Below the pieces are notes generated by a model that searched no databases, was not told the DNA's origin, and saw only the letters and a program-made list of their open reading frames with translations. Position numbers and translations under genes: made by a program. This document shows positions 1 through 5,348 of a stretch of 5,348 nucleotides of DNA, piece by piece; position 1 is the first letter of the stretch; the number at the start of each line of letters is the position of its first letter. This DNA is from DASPNH01 sp035626675. GTDB lineage: Bacteria > Desulfobacterota > Binatia > UBA1149 > CAITLU01. The stretch is taken from contig DASPNH010000038.1 in assembly GCA_035626675.1 (NCBI GenBank), positions 1-5,348 on the forward strand. The letters are read 5' to 3'.

Positions 1-2281
1 GGCCGTTGCAGCCCTGGTTGTCGTTGCACTCGGTGCCGTTGGGGTCGGGGGCTTCGCAGTTGTCCGCGGTCTCGTCGCACTGCTCGGAGCAGTCGGCGTC
101 CCCATCGGGGCCCGTGCACGGATCGCCCGCGTGCTGCTGACATGCTCCGTCGTCGCAGGTGTCGGGACCATTGCAGAAGATGCCGTCGTTGCAGGCCGAG
201 CCGTCAGGATCGGCGCCGCACACGCCGATGGCCTCGTTGCAGGTCTCCGAGCAGTTTCCGTCGCCGTCCACACCCGGACACGGATTTCCCGAATGCACGC
301 TGCACGCGCCGCTCGAGCACGTATCGGTGCCGTTGCAGAAGATGCCGTCGTTGCACGCGGCACCGTTCGGGTCGGCAGAACTGCAGGCGTCGGCCGCCTC
401 GTTGCAGGTCTCGACGCAATTGCTGTCGCCGTCGGGGCCCGGGCACGGATTCCCCGGATGCACGCTGCACGCGCCGGAGGCGCAGGTATCGGCGCCGTTG
501 CAGAAGATCCCATCGTTGCAGGGGCTGCCGTTCGGATCGGCGCCCGCGCAACTGTCGGCGTTCTCGTTGCAGCTTTCCGAACAGTTGCCGTCGCCGTCGG
601 CGCCCTGGCACGGGTTGCCCGCATGGATCGAGCAACTCGACCCGGCGCAGGTGTCGGGACCATTGCAGAAGATGCCGTCGTTGCAGGCAGAGGCGTTCGC
701 GGCGTGCAGGCACAGGCCGGTGCCGTCGCAGACGTCGTTCGTGCAGACGTTGGCGTCGTCGTCGCAAGCGCTGCCCGGGGCCGCGTGGTTGGAAAGGCAG
801 TTGCCGGCGCCGTCGCAGCTATCGGCAGCCGAGCACGAGCTCCCGGCCGGGTCGCCGCAGGCGGCTCCCGCGCCGAGGTTCTCGTGCACACAGTTGCCCG
901 CGACGTCACACACGTCCGAAGTGCAGGGGTTGCCGTCGTCCTGGCAGGGCGTACCCGCAGGGACGACCGGATGGTTGCATGCGCCCTCGCCGTCGCAGAC
1001 GTCGTTGGTACACGGATTACCGTCACCGGCGCACTCGCTGCCAGCCGGCAGCGCCTGGTGCGCGCAGATACCGGCGCCGTCGCACGCATCGGTCGTGCAA
1101 TCGCTGCCGTCGTCGGTGCAGGCAGTGCCGGCGCCGACGAAGCAGTTGCCCGCCGCATTGCACTGGTCGTTGCATTCGACCCCTGCGGTGCACGGATCGC
1201 CGGCGTGCAGCGAGCAGGAGCGCGATGCGCACTGGTCGGTCCCGTTGCAGAACAGCCCGTCGTCGCAGGGCGCACTGTTGGCAGGATGCGTGCAGGCGCC
1301 CGAGCCGTTGCAGCGATCGTTGGTGCAGGAATTTCCGTCACTGGCGCATGGCGCCCCACTGGCTTCGGTCGCGCATTCGGCGCTGCAGCAGTCGCCGTCG
1401 ACGTCATTGCCGTCGTCGCAGCCCTCGCCCGGCTCGACCGTTCCGTTGCCGCAGCGAAGGACGTCGACGCAGCTGGCGTTGGCGACGCCGTCGTCGATCT
1501 CGTCGCAATAGGCATCGATGTCGTCGGTGCGATTGATGGCCAGGCATACTCCGCAAAGAGAGACCGCACGCGCGCAATCGACGAAATCAGTGGCTGCTGC
1601 GCAGCGCCCCGGGAAGGCCGAGGCCAGATCGAGTGCGGGACACGCAGTTTCCATCATGTCGGCGAGCTTGACGGCCAGCTTGCCGACCACGCGAAAGGCG
1701 TCGTTCTGGATCGAACCGGTACAGGCCTCCAGCCCGCCTGCGCCCGTGATCGCGTTGGTGCGCAGGCCGTCGCTCTTGCATGCTACGAAGACGCGCTGCT
1801 GGAACTGCTCCATCTTCGCGAGCGTCTTGACCACTGCTGCCTGACAGCGGGCACGAACCGGATCGACCGAAGCCGCAAGGATGGCCGCGCCGAGGTCGTC
1901 GCCGAAGAGACGGCCATAGGTGTCGAGGCTCTGGTCGAGGACCGCCTCGCCGGCGGTAGCGGCATCCTCGAATCCGAAATCCGGAACGCTCGCGCAGTAC
2001 AGCGCCTGCGCCTGTGCCAGACGGACACGCGCCTTGCCGACCTTGCCGCGAGCGTCGGCGGACAGGCATGCCTGCGCACTCTGCCCCACCGGCAGCCGCT
2101 GCCGCAGCCCCGCCACGACGCAGCCCAGTGCCGCACGGCTCTGCGCCTGCGCAACGGCCGCCGCGGCCTCGTTCATCTCGGTGATGCAGCGCTGTTGCAG
2201 CGCATTCTGCGGCTGCGCAAGTGCAGGGACCGGCACGAGAAATAGCAAGGCGGCGAAGCCGAGACGGGCTGTCCTGCGCAT
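1..2281 (-). CDS. Secreted cysteine-rich multi-repeat protein, 3' end cut by the window edge
   Basis: Seen: from the ATG at 2281-2279 the frame stays open for 760 codons to base 2 with no stop, so the C-terminus lies beyond the left edge. Order of parts: signal peptide (1-22); mostly helical domain (about 23-275) with scattered Cys (32, 54, 72, 96, 146, 168, 187, 214, 227, 236, 243, 246, 259, 271); DUF4215-type motif (277-303); one CTDC-like repeat (312-332); one diverged eight-Cys unit (339-380); five CTDC-like repeats at about 29-residue spacing (388-526); four 55-residue eight-Cys units (533-751); start of a fifth (752 onward). Residues 277-760 contain 71 Cys and many Asp, Asn and Gly. The start is supported by a purine-rich ribosome binding site and the signal peptide. 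Family knowledge: such modules are common in exported proteins of Myxococcota and related lineages, where they are presumed disulfide-bonded; their function is generally unknown. Inference: an exported surface or extracellular protein, with Asp-rich loops that might bind calcium. No catalytic domain is visible. A C-terminal anchor such as MYXO-CTERM could exist outside the window. Confidence 0.9.
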   Translation of the reverse strand, partial: MRRTARLGFAALLFLVPVPALAQPQNALQQRCITEMNEAAAAVAQAQSRAALGCVVAGLRQRLPVGQSAQACLSADARGKVGKARVRLAQAQALYCASVPDFGFEDAATAGEAVLDQSLDTYGRLFGDDLGAAILAASVDPVRARCQAAVVKTLAKMEQFQQRVFVACKSDGLRTNAITGAGGLEACTGSIQNDAFRVVGKLAVKLADMMETACPALDLASAFPGRCAAATDFVDCARAVSLCGVCLAINRTDDIDAYCDEIDDGVANASCVDVLRCGNGTVEPGEGCDDGNDVDGDCCSAECATEASGAPCASDGNSCTNDRCNGSGACTHPANSAPCDDGLFCNGTDQCASRSCSLHAGDPCTAGVECNDQCNAAGNCFVGAGTACTDDGSDCTTDACDGAGICAHQALPAGSECAGDGNPCTNDVCDGEGACNHPVVPAGTPCQDDGNPCTSDVCDVAGNCVHENLGAGAACGDPAGSSCSAADSCDGAGNCLSNHAAPGSACDDDANVCTNDVCDGTGLCLHAANASACNDGIFCNGPDTCAGSSCSIHAGNPCQGADGDGNCSESCNENADSCAGADPNGSPCNDGIFCNGADTCASGACSVHPGNPCPGPDGDSNCVETCNEAADACSSADPNGAACNDGIFCNGTDTCSSGACSVHSGNPCPGVDGDGNCSETCNEAIGVCGADPDGSACNDGIFCNGPDTCDDGACQQHAGDPCTGPDGDADCSEQCDETADNCEAPDPNGTECNDNQGCNG
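29..685 (-). repeat. Tandem array of four 55-residue eight-cysteine repeats (about 165 bp each)
   Basis: Units begin at Cys533, Cys588, Cys643 and Cys697 (DNA 521-685, 356-520, 194-355, 29-193), with lengths of 55, 55, 54 and 55 residues. Each opens with CNDGIFCNG and has eight Cys in the pattern C-x5-C-x5-C-x4-C-x7-C-x8-C-x3-C-x6-C, then 8-9 residues to the next unit. The Cys spacing inside the units is identical in all four; only the linker of unit 3 is one residue shorter. The x8 loop between Cys 5 and Cys 6 is acidic (for example GADGDGN, GPDGDS). A fifth copy starts at Cys752 with the first C-x5-C kept but CNDNQGC in place of CNDGIFC, and is cut by the window edge. The copies differ at many synonymous positions, so the duplications are not very recent. 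The even Cys number suggests a self-contained disulfide module; the pairing is unknown. Confidence 0.9.
704..1120 (-). repeat. Five CTDC-like cysteine repeats, about 29 residues each
   Basis: Units run from Cys388, Cys417, Cys446, Cys475 and Cys506 to about His526. The typical unit reads C-x6-C-T-x-D-x-C-x5-C-x-H, for example GNPCTNDVCDGEGACNH at 421-437. This matches what I know of the Dictyostelium CTDC repeat family (PF00526), which also occurs in bacteria. Spacing is exactly 29 residues for the first four starts and 31 for the last. The fourth unit (475-499) is degenerate: its first Cys interval is x7, CTxD is replaced by CSAAD, and CxH becomes CLSNH. Each unit keeps four Cys. Confidence 0.8.
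1142..1267 (-). repeat. Isolated, shortened copy of the eight-cysteine unit
   Basis: Residues 339-380 carry CDDGLFCNG followed by eight Cys with spacing x5, x5, x4, x7, x5, x3, x5. The first four intervals are the same as in the downstream 55-residue array. The acidic loop is three residues shorter (TAGVE in place of sequences such as QGADGDGN) and the last interval is one shorter. This is a diverged paralogous copy separated from the main array by five CTDC-like repeats. Confidence 0.75.
1286..1348 (-). repeat. Single CTDC-like repeat upstream of the diverged eight-Cys unit
   Basis: Residues 312-332 show C-x6-C-T-x-D-x-C-x5-C-x-H (SDGNSCTNDRC, then GACTH), the same four-Cys pattern as the five tandem copies at 388-526. 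It sits directly after the DUF4215-type motif, so the protein alternates the two repeat types instead of grouping them. Confidence 0.75.
1373..1453 (-). other. DUF4215 / Myxococcus-type disulfide repeat motif
   Basis: Residues 277-303 start CGNGTVEPGEGCDDGN and end DGDCCSAEC. This is the well-known single-motif signature of Myxococcus cysteine-rich repeats (DUF4215 / TIGR02232), with Cys at 277, 288, 298, 299 and 303 and a CC pair near the end. The role of the motif is unknown; it is characteristic of exported proteins. Only one copy is present in this window. Confidence 0.85.
2216..2281 (-). other. Sec signal peptide of the cysteine-rich protein
   Basis: Residues 1-22 have a basic start (MRRTAR), a hydrophobic core (LGFAALLFLVPVP) and an Ala-Leu-Ala motif followed by Gln-Pro. 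This is a standard signal peptidase I site with cleavage expected after residue 22. No lipobox cysteine is present, so a soluble or otherwise anchored exported protein is more likely than a lipoprotein. The oxidising environment outside the cytoplasm fits the many downstream cysteines. Confidence 0.85.
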
Positions 2282-2284
2282 GAG

Positions 2285-2292
2285 CTCCCCCT
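2285..2292 (-). promoter_or_regulatory. Ribosome binding site of the cysteine-rich gene
   Basis: On the minus strand AGGGGGAG lies three bases upstream of the ATG at 2281 (the AGGGGG part is five bases away). The spacing is slightly short but the match to Shine-Dalgarno is strong, and together with the signal peptide it settles the start codon. Confidence 0.7.
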
Positions 2293-2361
2293 GGAAACGA
2301 ATCGCCGCACGCCGAGGCCTGGCTCGCGCCGGTTGCCACCCCGCTCGCAACTGCAACGAGG

Positions 2362-2390
2362 CTTATCCCGGGCGTGGCGAGGTGTGTCAA
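2362..2390 (-). promoter_or_regulatory. Candidate sigma70-type promoter for the cysteine-rich gene
   Basis: On the minus strand a perfect -35 hexamer TTGACA (2390-2385) is followed by a 17-base spacer and a -10 candidate GATAAG (2367-2362, four of six consensus bases). It lies in the 159-base gap between the dppF-type stop codon (2441) and the next ATG (2281), points the right way, and would give an untranslated leader of roughly 70-75 bases. An AT-rich TTGACA at optimal spacing is unlikely by chance in such GC-rich DNA. The rest of the gap shows no ORF or clear operator. Confidence 0.55.
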
Positions 2391-2440
2391 AAAGCTCGCG
2401 AGATGCCTCCTCACCGGCGGAGCGGAAGCGCCAACCTCTG

Positions 2441-3454
2441 CTATGCCTGCGTGTCGTACAGATGACAGGCGGTGGCGTGTCCGTCGCGGTCGATGAGCGC
2501 GGGCACATCGATGCGGCAGCGATCGAAGGCGGCAGGGCAGCGTGGATGGAACGGGCATCCCGGTGGCGGCGCCATGGGGCTCGGGACGTCGCCGCCCAGG
2601 ACGATGCGCTGGCGCCGCGCTGCGCCTTCCACCGTCGGAACCGCCGACATCAGGGCCTGCGTGTAGGGATGCTGCGGCGCCGCGTAGATGCGCTCGGCGG
2701 GAGCCACCTCGACGATGCGTCCGAGATACATGACGGCGACGTCGTGACTGACGTGCTCGACCACGCGCAGATCGTGCGAGATGAACGCGAAGGCCAGGCC
2801 GCGTTCGTCCTGGAGCTCCATGAGCAGATTGAGGATCTGCGCGGCTACCGAGACGTCCAGCGCCGAGACGGGCTCGTCGGCGACGATGAAGCTCGGCGAC
2901 AGCGCCAGCGCACGCGCGATGCCGATGCGCTGGCGCTGGCCGCCGCTGAACTCGTGCGGATAACGGCCGAAGGCGTCGGCGCCGAGGCCGACACGCGCCA
3001 GGAGAGCCAGAACCGTCTCGCGAAGCTCGGCGCCGCGGCAGATCCCGTGCACCTCCAGGCCTTCGCCGACGATGCGGCCGATGCGCATGCGCGGATTCAG
3101 CGACGCGTAGGGGTCCTGGAAGACGATCTGCATGTGGCGCCGCATGGCGCGCAGCGGAGCGGGCGCCAGGGTGGCCAGATCCACGCCTTCGAACTCGACG
3201 CGCCCGGAGGTGGGCTCGAGCAGCCGGAGCAGGAGCCGGCCGAGCGTCGACTTGCCGCACCCGGACTCTCCGACGATGCCGAGGGTTCGTCCGCGGCCGA
3301 TCTGCAGATCCACGCCTGCCACTGCCTTGACGGTAGCTCCGCCGCCGAAGATTCCGCCGCTGCGGAATTCGCGCGTCAGTCCGACGGCTCGTACGAGCGG
3401 CTCGTGACGCTGGTGCGCCGGCCCCTGGCGCGTCTTTACGGGCGCGGTGCTCAT
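2441..3454 (-). CDS. DppF/OppF-type ATP-binding subunit of a peptide/nickel-family ABC importer
   Basis: One of the two cytoplasmic ATPases powering the importer whose pore is formed by the DppB- and DppC-type permeases. Seen in the 337 residues: Walker A GESGCGKS (62-69), Q-loop Gln113 in VFQDPYASLNP, ABC signature FSGGQRQR (169-176), Walker B FIVADEP with catalytic Glu194 (189-195), D-loop SALD (197-200), H-loop His227, and a C-terminal oligopeptide-transporter extension (HPYTQAL at 262-268). Near the end are four Cys: C300-x5-C306-x6-C313-x16-C330. Length is normal for DppF/OppF (about 330). The ATG overlaps the stop of the DppD-type gene (ATGA), and GGAGGG lies 8 bases upstream, so the two are probably translationally coupled. 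The first 18 or so residues precede the usual domain start and are likely disordered. It is the last gene of the operon; stop codon TAG. Which substrate it serves is not visible. Confidence 0.93.
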   Translation of the reverse strand: MSTAPVKTRQGPAHQRHEPLVRAVGLTREFRSGGIFGGGATVKAVAGVDLQIGRGRTLGIVGESGCGKSTLGRLLLRLLEPTSGRVEFEGVDLATLAPAPLRAMRRHMQIVFQDPYASLNPRMRIGRIVGEGLEVHGICRGAELRETVLALLARVGLGADAFGRYPHEFSGGQRQRIGIARALALSPSFIVADEPVSALDVSVAAQILNLLMELQDERGLAFAFISHDLRVVEHVSHDVAVMYLGRIVEVAPAERIYAAPQHPYTQALMSAVPTVEGAARRQRIVLGGDVPSPMAPPPGCPFHPRCPAAFDRCRIDVPALIDRDGHATACHLYDTQA

Positions 3455-4440
3455 CGCGGCAGCCCTCCGTTACGCGCCGCCACGATGCACGCCGCACGCT
3501 GGACCGGATCGGCCACGGGCTCCAGGGGCGGATCGATGCGTGCGCAATCGTCGATCGCGAACTCGCAGCGATCACGGAAGCGGCATCCCGAGGGCAGCGC
3601 GCTCAGACGCGGCACGACGCCCGGAATCGTCGCCAGCTGGCCACGCGTGCGCCCGAGCCGCGGCACCGAGCGAAGCAGGCCGAGCGTGTACGGATGGTCG
3701 GGCTTCTCGAATACGCGCGTGACGGGGCCCTCTTCGACGACGCGACCCGCGTACATGACCAGAACGCGGGAGCAGCGCTCCGCGACCACTCCCAGGTCGT
3801 GAGTGATGAGCAGCAGGGCCATGCCCAGGCGCGAGCGCAGACCGTCGAGCAGCTCCAGGATCTGCGCCTGGATGGTCACATCCAGCGCCGTCGTTGGCTC
3901 GTCGGCAATGAGCAGGCGCGGACTGCACGACAGCGCCATGGCGATCATGACTCGCTGGCGCATGCCGCCGCTGAGCTGATGCGGGTAGGCACGCGCGCGC
4001 TCGGCAGGAGCGGGAATCTCGACGAGGTCGAGCATGCGAACGGCCTCTTCCCACGCCTGCGACGAGGGCAGGCGTCGGTGCACCTGCACCGCCTCGGCGA
4101 TCTGATAGCCGACGGTCAGCACCGGGTTCAGTGAGGTCATGGGCTCCTGGAAGATCATTGCGATGCTGGCGCCGCGCACTTGCCGCATTCGTGCTTCGGT
4201 CAGCGAAAGGAGGTCCGTTTCCGACAGCACGATGCTGCCTTCGGCAATGCGGCCCGAAGGTCCCTGCACCAGGCGCATGATGGAGAGCGCCGTGACGCTC
4301 TTGCCGCAGCCCGACTCGCCGACGAGCGCGACCGACTCGCCCTCGTCGACATGGAAGTCCACGCCGTCGACCGCGCGAACCAGCCCCTCGCTGGTGTCGA
4401 ACGTAGTGACCAGGCCTCGCACGTCCAGCAGGCGCGTCAT
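3451..4440 (-). CDS. DppD/OppD-type ATP-binding subunit of a peptide/nickel-family ABC importer
   Basis: Cytoplasmic ATPase partner of the DppF-type subunit. Numbered from the chosen start (329 residues): Walker A GESGCGKS (41-48), Q-loop Gln98 in IFQEPMTSLNP, signature LSGGMRQR (156-163), Walker B LLIADEP with Glu181 (176-182), D-loop TALD (184-187), H-loop His214, then the oligopeptide-transporter C-terminal region (HPYTLGLL at 249-256) with C286-x5-C292-x6-C299-x18-C318. Known: the equivalent four Cys bind a [4Fe-4S] cluster in Thermoanaerobacter DppD. Start choice: an upstream in-frame ATG at 4524 would add 28 residues and overlap the DppC-type gene, but those residues look unlike the family. 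The ATG at 4440 has GGAG six bases upstream and gives MTRLLDVRGL, a normal start for DppD, and the usual length of about 327. It is separated by 37 bases from the preceding gene and overlaps the next by four. Confidence 0.93.
   Translation of the reverse strand: MTRLLDVRGLVTTFDTSEGLVRAVDGVDFHVDEGESVALVGESGCGKSVTALSIMRLVQGPSGRIAEGSIVLSETDLLSLTEARMRQVRGASIAMIFQEPMTSLNPVLTVGYQIAEAVQVHRRLPSSQAWEEAVRMLDLVEIPAPAERARAYPHQLSGGMRQRVMIAMALSCSPRLLIADEPTTALDVTIQAQILELLDGLRSRLGMALLLITHDLGVVAERCSRVLVMYAGRVVEEGPVTRVFEKPDHPYTLGLLRSVPRLGRTRGQLATIPGVVPRLSALPSGCRFRDRCEFAIDDCARIDPPLEPVADPVQRAACIVAARNGGLPR
3463..3468 (-). promoter_or_regulatory. Ribosome binding site of the DppF-type gene, inside the DppD-type gene
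   Basis: GGAGGG on the minus strand sits 8 bases before the ATG at 3454, inside the last codons of the upstream gene. It supports the ATGA-overlap start and independent or coupled re-initiation. Confidence 0.65.
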
Positions 4441-4446
4441 GGCATG

Positions 4447-4450
4447 CTCC
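4447..4450 (-). promoter_or_regulatory. Ribosome binding site deciding the DppD-type start
   Basis: GGAG on the minus strand lies six bases upstream of the ATG at 4440, supporting this start over the in-frame ATG at 4524. Confidence 0.6.
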
Positions 4451-4477
4451 GGCCGTGCCTCGAAGATACGTGCGCCA

Positions 4478-5302
4478 TCATCGGGCCTTGAGACGCGGGT
4501 CAAGGATGTCACGCAGGCCTTCACCGAGCAGGTTGTAGCCGAGCACGGTGACCAGGATGGCCAGGCCGGGACACACCGACAGCCACCACGCCACCCCGAT
4601 CGTGTCCTTGCCTTCGGTCAGGATGTTACCCCAGCTCGGGTCGGGCGGCTGCACCCCGATGCCGAGAAACGAAAGGCCGCTCTCGAGCAGGATGGCGCCG
4701 GCAACGCCGAGAATCGCCGAGACGAAAACCGGCGCCAGCGCATTGGGCAAAGCGTGGCGCAGGATCACCCGCGACGGGCCCATGCCCAGCGCCTGCGCCG
4801 CCGTCATGAAGTCGCGCTCGCGCAGGCTCATGACTTCGGCGCGCACCAGACGGCACACGCCCATCCACGACGTCAGCCCGATCACCAGCATGATGTTCCA
4901 GATGCTGGCATCCAGGTAGGCGATGACCGCCAGGATCAGGAAGAAGGTCGGAAAGCACAGCATCACGTCGACGAATCGCATGATGACCGCATCGATGGCT
5001 CCGCGGAAGTATCCGGCCACGGCGCCGAGCGTGACGCCGATGGCCGTGGAAATCCCCACCGATACGAAGCCGACCAGGAGCGAGACGCGAGCGCCGAAGA
5101 GCATCCGGCTGAGCAGGTCGCGCCCGAGACTGTCGGTACCGAGCCAATGCACGCGACTGGGCGCGTCCAGCACGTGGCGAGCGTCGATGTGATGCGGATC
5201 GTAGGGCGCCAGCCACGGCGCCAGCAGCGCCACGAAGAAGAGCACCGCGACGACGATGCCGCCGCTGAAAGCCAGACCGTTCTGTCGCAACCGCTTCAGC
5301 AT
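4478..5302 (-). CDS. DppC/OppC-type permease of a peptide/nickel-family ABC importer
   Basis: Inner-membrane pore subunit that pairs with the DppB-type permease. Seen in the 274 residues: short cytoplasmic N-terminus and first membrane segment (about 10-32) ending in LLAPWLAPYDP, typical of the OppC N-terminal region; periplasmic stretch with the family motif WLGTDSLGRD (53-62); five further hydrophobic segments at roughly 72-97, 106-130, 134-150, 190-215 and 237-260; cytoplasmic EAA coupling loop TAAQALGMGPSRVI (167-180) followed by HALPN (183-187), which contacts the ATPases; SFLGIGVQPPDPSWG (211-225), a family hallmark; C-terminal GLRDILDPRL. Length is slightly under that of E. coli DppC (300) because of a shorter N-terminus. 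The ATG overlaps the stop of the DppB-type gene by one base (TGATG), with GAGGG seven bases upstream, which suggests coupled translation. Substrate cannot be inferred. Confidence 0.94.
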   Translation of the reverse strand: MLKRLRQNGLAFSGGIVVAVLFFVALLAPWLAPYDPHHIDARHVLDAPSRVHWLGTDSLGRDLLSRMLFGARVSLLVGFVSVGISTAIGVTLGAVAGYFRGAIDAVIMRFVDVMLCFPTFFLILAVIAYLDASIWNIMLVIGLTSWMGVCRLVRAEVMSLRERDFMTAAQALGMGPSRVILRHALPNALAPVFVSAILGVAGAILLESGLSFLGIGVQPPDPSWGNILTEGKDTIGVAWWLSVCPGLAILVTVLGYNLLGEGLRDILDPRLKAR

Positions 5303-5348
5303 CAGCGCGCCCTCAATCTGGGATCGACGGCGACATACATGAGATCGG
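5302..5348 (-). CDS. C-terminal end of a DppB/OppB-type permease (5' end outside the window)
   Basis: Only the last 14 codons and the TGA stop are present: DLMYVAVDPRLRAR. DppB/OppB-family permeases characteristically end with a (V/D)DLxYxxxDPR(I/L)R tail, and this gene sits directly before a DppC-type gene with a one-base TGATG overlap, which is the standard dppB-dppC order. The fragment itself is too short to identify a substrate or subfamily; the call rests on the tail motif plus context. Confidence 0.8.
   Translation of the reverse strand, partial: DLMYVAVDPRLRAR
5310..5314 (-). promoter_or_regulatory. Ribosome binding site of the DppC-type gene
   Basis: GAGGG on the minus strand, within the last codons of the DppB-type gene, lies seven bases before the ATG at 5302 and supports the TGATG-overlap start. 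Confidence 0.55.

Noticed and set aside
29..685. CRISPR array or other non-coding DNA repeat
   Set aside because: The roughly 165-base period is in frame, differences between copies are largely at synonymous or conservative codon positions, and there are no short identical repeats with unique spacers.
131..2245. 704-codon plus-strand ORF and the overlapping plus ORFs at 142-1536 and 159-1511
   Set aside because: They are antisense to the cysteine-rich gene. Their products are low-complexity Val/Ala, Arg/Cys or Ser/Pro-rich strings with no recognisable domain, while the minus frame gives a signal peptide and known Cys motifs.
2385..2440. Possible intrinsic terminator after the dppF-type gene (CTCGCGAG palindrome followed by CTTTTT near 2390-2404)
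   Set aside because: The eight-base palindrome cannot form a hairpin with a loop, and the flanking bases do not extend a stem. A weak GGCG/CGCC stem at about 2416-2432 is not followed by a T-run. No convincing terminator.
1587..3575. 662-codon minus-strand ORF spanning the dppF-type gene and the start of the cysteine-rich gene
   Set aside because: It is out of frame with both, crosses the intergenic promoter, and reads as Arg/Ala-rich sequence without motifs. The overlapping frames contain complete ATPase motifs and a signal peptide.
2333..3802. 489-codon plus-strand ORF opposite the two ATPase genes
   Set aside because: It is an antisense shadow in high-GC DNA; the minus strand encodes full Walker A, signature, Walker B and H-loop motifs there.
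4441..4524. Upstream start for the DppD-type gene at 4524
   Set aside because: The extra 28 residues overlap the DppC-type gene and do not resemble the family, whereas the ATG at 4440 has a GGAG site six bases upstream and gives the usual length.

Overview
The window is very GC-rich bacterial DNA, densely coding, and every gene I can support lies on the minus strand. Read from the right edge to the left edge (the direction of transcription) it holds the tail of a DppB/OppB-type permease, a complete DppC/OppC-type permease, two complete ATPases (DppD/OppD-type and DppF/OppF-type), a 159-base intergenic gap carrying a good sigma70-like promoter, and then a very long gene for a secreted, extremely cysteine-rich repeat protein that runs off the left edge without reaching a stop codon.

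Right half (2441-5348): the four transporter genes form one tightly packed operon. dppB and dppC overlap by one base (TGATG), 37 bases separate dppC from the preferred dppD start, and dppD and dppF overlap by four bases (ATGA). Together they encode the membrane pores and the two motor subunits of a peptide/nickel-type ABC importer. The rest of dppB and any substrate-binding protein lie outside the window, so the substrate (dipeptides, oligopeptides, nickel, opines or others) cannot be told. Both ATPases have intact catalytic motifs and a C-terminal four-cysteine motif of the type that binds an iron-sulfur cluster in a characterised DppD.

Left half (1-2281): the coding frame is open from an ATG at 2281 to the window edge (760 codons, no stop). 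It is easy to miss because it lacks a stop here and because its antisense strand contains a false 704-codon ORF in codon-for-codon register. The protein has a signal peptide, a helical N-terminal domain of about 250 residues, a DUF4215/Myxococcus-type disulfide motif, 29-residue repeats like the Dictyostelium CTDC repeat, and an array of at least four 55-residue, eight-cysteine repeats. There are 71 cysteines among residues 277-760. It is presumably an exported, disulfide-stabilised surface or extracellular protein of unknown function, and the promoter suggests it is transcribed separately from the transporter operon.

Organism: high GC together with this kind of multi-module cysteine-rich protein suggests Myxococcota or another former deltaproteobacterial lineage (Candidatus Binatota is a good guess from memory of similar N-terminal domains). 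This is inference. I see no RNA genes, mobile elements, CRISPR arrays, attachment sites or defence system. The only part that is not routine is the cysteine-rich protein and its repeat architecture.
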